From the NCBI GenBank assembly GCA_031279175.1, contig JAITJA010000065.1:1-7685 (forward strand): DNA of 7,685 bases, written 5' to 3'. The position numbers and the translations under genes are program-made. This DNA is from Odoribacteraceae bacterium (lineage in GTDB: Bacteria; Bacteroidota; Bacteroidia; Bacteroidales; Marinifilaceae). The notes under the pieces are model-generated. The model was not told the DNA's origin and did no database searches. It was given only the letters and a program-made list of their open reading frames with translations. Of this stretch, positions 5,551 through 7,685 are shown piece after piece (the first letter of the stretch is position 1; the number at the start of each line of letters is the position of its first letter).

Positions 5551-6366
5551 ATGGAAGATACGATAAAACCAATATTCATCAGACCTCTATTCAAGAGCAA
5601 AAACCCGGGATTAGCCCGCTGGATACCCTCGTTCGTCTTCTCCTGGCTCGAGCGGCTGATTCACCAGGAAGAGATCAACCAGTTCATTGCCACCTATGGC
5701 GACAGGAAAGGCCTCGACTTCGCCCGCGGGATACTCGAATACCTGCGCGTCGATTTCCGCGTCGACGGGGAAGAACTCCTGCCAGGCGCCGACGGACGGT
5801 ATATCTTCGCGTCAAACCACCCGCTGGGAGGCCCCGACGGCATCATCCTGATCGCCTTCCTCGGGGAACGATTCCCGAACCTGAAATTCCCGGTAAACGA
5901 CCTGCTGATGAATCTCAAAAACCTGAACAATATATTCCTCCCCGTTAACAAGCACGGCGGACAAGCAAAAGAAGCCGCCGCCGACATCGAAAAAGCATTC
6001 GCCTCAGACGCGCAAATAATCACCTTCCCGGCGGGAATGGTAAGCCGGAAATATCACGGGGTCATCAAGGACCCGGAATGGCAAAAAAACTTCATCGCGA
6101 AAGCAATAAAACACCACCGGGACATCATCCCCGTGCGCGTCTCGGGCGTCAACTCCCCACTCTTCTACCGGGTATTCCAACTCAGGCAACTCCTCGGCGT
6201 CAAGCTCAACCTCGAGATGATGATGCTGCCGCGAGAAACATTCAAGAAAAAAGGATCCACCTTCACCCTCAAAATCGGCCCGCCAATCCCATGGCAATCC
6301 CTGGACAAAAGCAAAACAACAAGGGAATGGGCAAGGGAAATTCAAGAACAAGTATACCGAATGTAA
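5551..6366 (+). CDS. glsA: PlsC-like lysophospholipid/amino-acid-lipid O-acyltransferase (GlsA-like)
   Basis: This is a 271-residue acyltransferase of the PlsC/LPLAT superfamily. Block I is SNHPLGGPDG (88-97), with catalytic His90 and Asp96; the spacing is H-x5-D, not the usual H-x4-D, as in the NHPLGG-type subgroup. Block II corresponds to IFLPVNKHG (128-136). Block III is FPAGMVSRK (159-167), in place of FPEGT-R, and block IV is IIPVRVSG (192-199). With the next gene it would make a diacylated amino-acid lipid: in Bacteroides thetaiotaomicron, GlsB attaches a 3-hydroxy fatty acid to the glycine nitrogen and GlsA esterifies the hydroxyl. It probably acts at the inner face of the cytoplasmic membrane using acyl-ACP. 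ATG 5551 has no Shine-Dalgarno, normal for Bacteroidetes. The gene sits 32 bases before its partner. A generic 1-acylglycerol-3-phosphate acyltransferase role cannot be excluded by sequence alone, but the neighbour argues for the lipid pair. Confidence 0.87.
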   Translation: MEDTIKPIFIRPLFKSKNPGLARWIPSFVFSWLERLIHQEEINQFIATYGDRKGLDFARGILEYLRVDFRVDGEELLPGADGRYIFASNHPLGGPDGIILIAFLGERFPNLKFPVNDLLMNLKNLNNIFLPVNKHGGQAKEAAADIEKAFASDAQIITFPAGMVSRKYHGVIKDPEWQKNFIAKAIKHHRDIIPVRVSGVNSPLFYRVFQLRQLLGVKLNLEMMMLPRETFKKKGSTFTLKIGPPIPWQSLDKSKTTREWAREIQEQVYRM

Positions 6367-6398
6367 AGCGAACAAATCAATACCGTAATTAATCCAGC

Positions 6399-7349
6399 AT
6401 GAAACCAGTAATATATCCAGTCGAGAAAGAAAAACTCGCGGCAGAGTTAACCGAGGACAAGTTCCTCCGCAAGACAAACAAGGGCGCGAACGAGATCTAT
6501 TCTTTCACCGCCGCCAGCGCCCCCAACCTGACCCGGGAAGTCGGGCGACTGCGCGAGCTGACCTTCCGGTCGGCTGGCGGCGGCACCGGGAATGAAGTCG
6601 ACATCGACGAGTTTGACGTCGACGAGCAATCACCCTACCAGCAACTAATCGTCTGGGACCCCAAGGAAAAGGAAATCCTCGGCGGGTACCGCTACATCCT
6701 CTGCGACGCCATCCCGCTGAACAAGGACGGCGAGCCTAATCTCGCCACGACGGAATTATTCAAGATGTCAGGCCAGTTCAAACGCGACTACCTGCCCAAG
6801 ATGATCGAGCTGGGAAGATCCTTCGTCCAGCCGCTCTACCAGTCCACGCGAATGGGACGCAAGTCACTCTTCGCGCTGGATAACCTGTGGGACGGGCTGG
6901 GCGCGCTAACCGTCGATAACCCCGGGATGGAATATTTCTTCGGGAAGGCAACCATGTACTCGAGCTTCAATATCGAGGCGCGGAACATGCTCCTGTACTT
7001 CATGAAAAAGTATTTCCGCGATACCGACAAGCTCGTGACGCCCATCAACCCGCTGGAAATTCAACTCGACGAGGAGAAGTTTACCCGCGTGTTTAACGGC
7101 GCGACTTACGAGGAAAATTACAAGATCCTCTCGCGACAAGTGCGCGATCACGGCGAGAATATCCCGCCGCTCGTGAATGCCTACATGAGCCTCTCGCCAT
7201 CCATGAAGACTTTCGGAACGGCACTCAACCCGACCTTCGGCGGCGTGGAGGAAACCGCCTTGCTCATCACTATCGCCGACGTCTACGAGGCAAAAAAAGC
7301 ACGGCACGTCTCCACTTACATACCCCGGATCTTGCGCCGCGCGCGATAA
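6399..7349 (+). CDS. glsB: GNAT-fold N-acyltransferase, OlsB/GlsB-like (glycine lipid synthesis)
   Basis: This is a 316-residue member of the OlsB/hemolysin-type acyl-ACP-dependent N-acyltransferases (GNAT fold). Family marks are R-x-LRELTFRSAGGGTGNEVDIDEFDVDE (about 50-76), IVWDPKEKEILGGYRY (84-99) and the strongly conserved MIELGRSFVQPLYQS (135-149). A C-terminal region of about 110 residues, ending in a basic tail, extends beyond the core. It would N-acylate glycine (or another amino acid) with a 3-hydroxyacyl group, making the lyso-lipid that the upstream O-acyltransferase completes. Glycine lipids are reported to support stress tolerance and colonisation in Bacteroides. ATG 6399 follows an AT-rich 32-bp spacer with no Shine-Dalgarno. 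The order O-acyltransferase then N-acyltransferase matches, as I recall, the domain order of the fused OlsF enzymes. Whether the substrate is glycine or ornithine cannot be read from the sequence. Confidence 0.87.
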   Translation: MKPVIYPVEKEKLAAELTEDKFLRKTNKGANEIYSFTAASAPNLTREVGRLRELTFRSAGGGTGNEVDIDEFDVDEQSPYQQLIVWDPKEKEILGGYRYILCDAIPLNKDGEPNLATTELFKMSGQFKRDYLPKMIELGRSFVQPLYQSTRMGRKSLFALDNLWDGLGALTVDNPGMEYFFGKATMYSSFNIEARNMLLYFMKKYFRDTDKLVTPINPLEIQLDEEKFTRVFNGATYEENYKILSRQVRDHGENIPPLVNAYMSLSPSMKTFGTALNPTFGGVEETALLITIADVYEAKKARHVSTYIPRILRRAR

Positions 7350-7364
7350 AAAACGATTCTCGAC

Positions 7365-7422
7365 CGCGCGGGTAAATCACTCGCGATCATCGCGAGTACA
7401 TCTATCCTCTTCACCCGTCGCG
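7365..7422. terminator. Nested hairpin downstream of glsB-like gene
   Basis: The inner element is a 19-bp palindrome with a single central base, ACTCGCGATCATCGCGAGT (7379-7397). An outer stem pairs CGCGCGGGT (7365-7373) with ACCCG-t-CGCG (7413-7422): nine pairs with one bulged T. It begins 15 bases after the stop codon, so a 3'-end processing or termination role is likely, but no U-tract follows and it is not a classical Rho-independent terminator. The rest of 7350-7490 has no gene; it holds two 12-bp palindromes described separately. Confidence 0.5.
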
Positions 7423-7447
7423 CGCCATTCGCGTGGAGGGAAAACCC

Positions 7448-7459
7448 GGGCGCGCGCCC
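7448..7459. other. 12-bp perfect palindrome GGGCGCGCGCCC
   Basis: This is a perfect even palindrome of only G and C, with alternating GC in the centre, inside the run CCCGGGCGCGCGCCCC. It may be a fortuitous product of GC-rich composition, but it is one of three perfect palindromes in 106 bases. Confidence 0.5.
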
Positions 7460-7472
7460 CGAGGTCCCGTCA

Positions 7473-7484
7473 TTTCTCGAGAAA
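7473..7484. other. 12-bp perfect palindrome TTTCTCGAGAAA
   Basis: This perfect palindrome ends six bases before the 21-bp array starts. Its TTTC...GAAA arms repeat the outer arm bases of the dyads in the array at the window start (TTTCACT/AGTGAAA and TTTCCCC/GGGGAAA). It could be the same kind of protein-binding half-site; this is inference. Confidence 0.5.
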
Positions 7485-7490
7485 AAGTCA

Positions 7491-7685
7491 CCAATCAACG
7501 TGACGGACCCGCCAATCACCGTGAAACACCCGCCAATCACCGTGAAACACCCACCAATCACCGTGAAACACCCGCCAATCACCGTGACGGACCCACCAAT
7601 TAGTGGCGGGGAAGCAACAATTAGTGGCGGGGAAGCAACAATTAGTGGCGGGGAAGCAACAATTAGTGGCGGGGAAGCAACAATT
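7491..7685. repeat. Tandem array with strict 21-bp period, two subfamilies, open at window end
   Basis: Units start at 7491, 7512, 7533, 7554, 7575, 7596, 7617, 7638, 7659 and 7680 (partial), with no length variation. The first five belong to one type (CAATCACCGTGAAACACCC, with CGTGACGG variants in units 1 and 5). From unit 6 the type changes to CAATTAGTGGCGGGGAAGCA, and units 7-9 are identical. Only the CAAT start is shared by both types, yet the register holds through the switch. TCAC-C-GTGA inside type one is a small dyad. The array runs past the last base. A minus-strand frame through it encodes a 7-residue repeat, but I see no sign that it is translated. Confidence 0.93.

Noticed and set aside
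7316..7582. Minus-strand frame with a 7-residue IGGCFTV-type repeat
   Set aside because: It arises from the 21-bp DNA period, the other copies of the array do not continue it, and there is no start context or promoter.

Overview
The window looks like a piece of a GC-rich Bacteroidales chromosome. The evidence is a PlsC-type/GNAT gene pair of the glycine-lipid type, a lipoprotein and DUF4857-like/PepSY genes of Bacteroidetes style, start codons without a strong Shine-Dalgarno, and a candidate Bacteroidetes promoter (TTG, 20 bp, then a near TAnnTTTG box) before the lipid genes. The genus cannot be fixed from the sequence; the high GC would fit Rikenellaceae (Alistipes-like) better than Bacteroides itself. 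All genes lie on the + strand. No tRNA, rRNA, transposase, integrase or CRISPR is visible.

Layout. Bases 1-424 hold a tandem array of about ten 42-43-bp units, each carrying a 7-bp-stem dyad. Bases 425-627 are a GC-rich leader with a small terminator-like hairpin. An ECF-type sigma factor follows (628-1203) with no anti-sigma gene beside it. After a 102-bp gap come five tightly packed genes (1307-5185): an ABC ATPase with a non-canonical Walker B, a small polytopic membrane protein (probable ABC-2 permease), a DUF4857-like membrane-anchored protein, a lipoprotein with an OB-like domain and a C-x-H-x4-C motif, and a PepSY_TM-like membrane protein. A terminator hairpin closes this block.

The 365-bp gap that follows contains an 11/13-bp tandem repeat, two inverted repeats and the candidate promoter for the second unit. 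That unit is a PlsC-like O-acyltransferase (glsA-like) and an OlsB/GlsB-like N-acyltransferase (glsB-like), which together would make N-acyl, O-acyl amino-acid lipids (glycine lipids). Downstream lie a nested hairpin, two 12-bp perfect palindromes and a second array with a strict 21-bp period that runs off the window end.

How it may work together. The sigma factor could drive the ABC/DUF4857/lipoprotein/PepSY block, which reads as one envelope system. A metal, haem or redox role is suggested only by the PepSY_TM-like protein and the Cys/His lipoprotein. The lipid pair is an independent housekeeping or stress-tolerance unit. The most unusual material is non-coding: three repeat arrays with spacings near 1, 2 and 4 helical turns, two of which switch between a GTGAAA-type and a GGGGAA-type subfamily without losing register.
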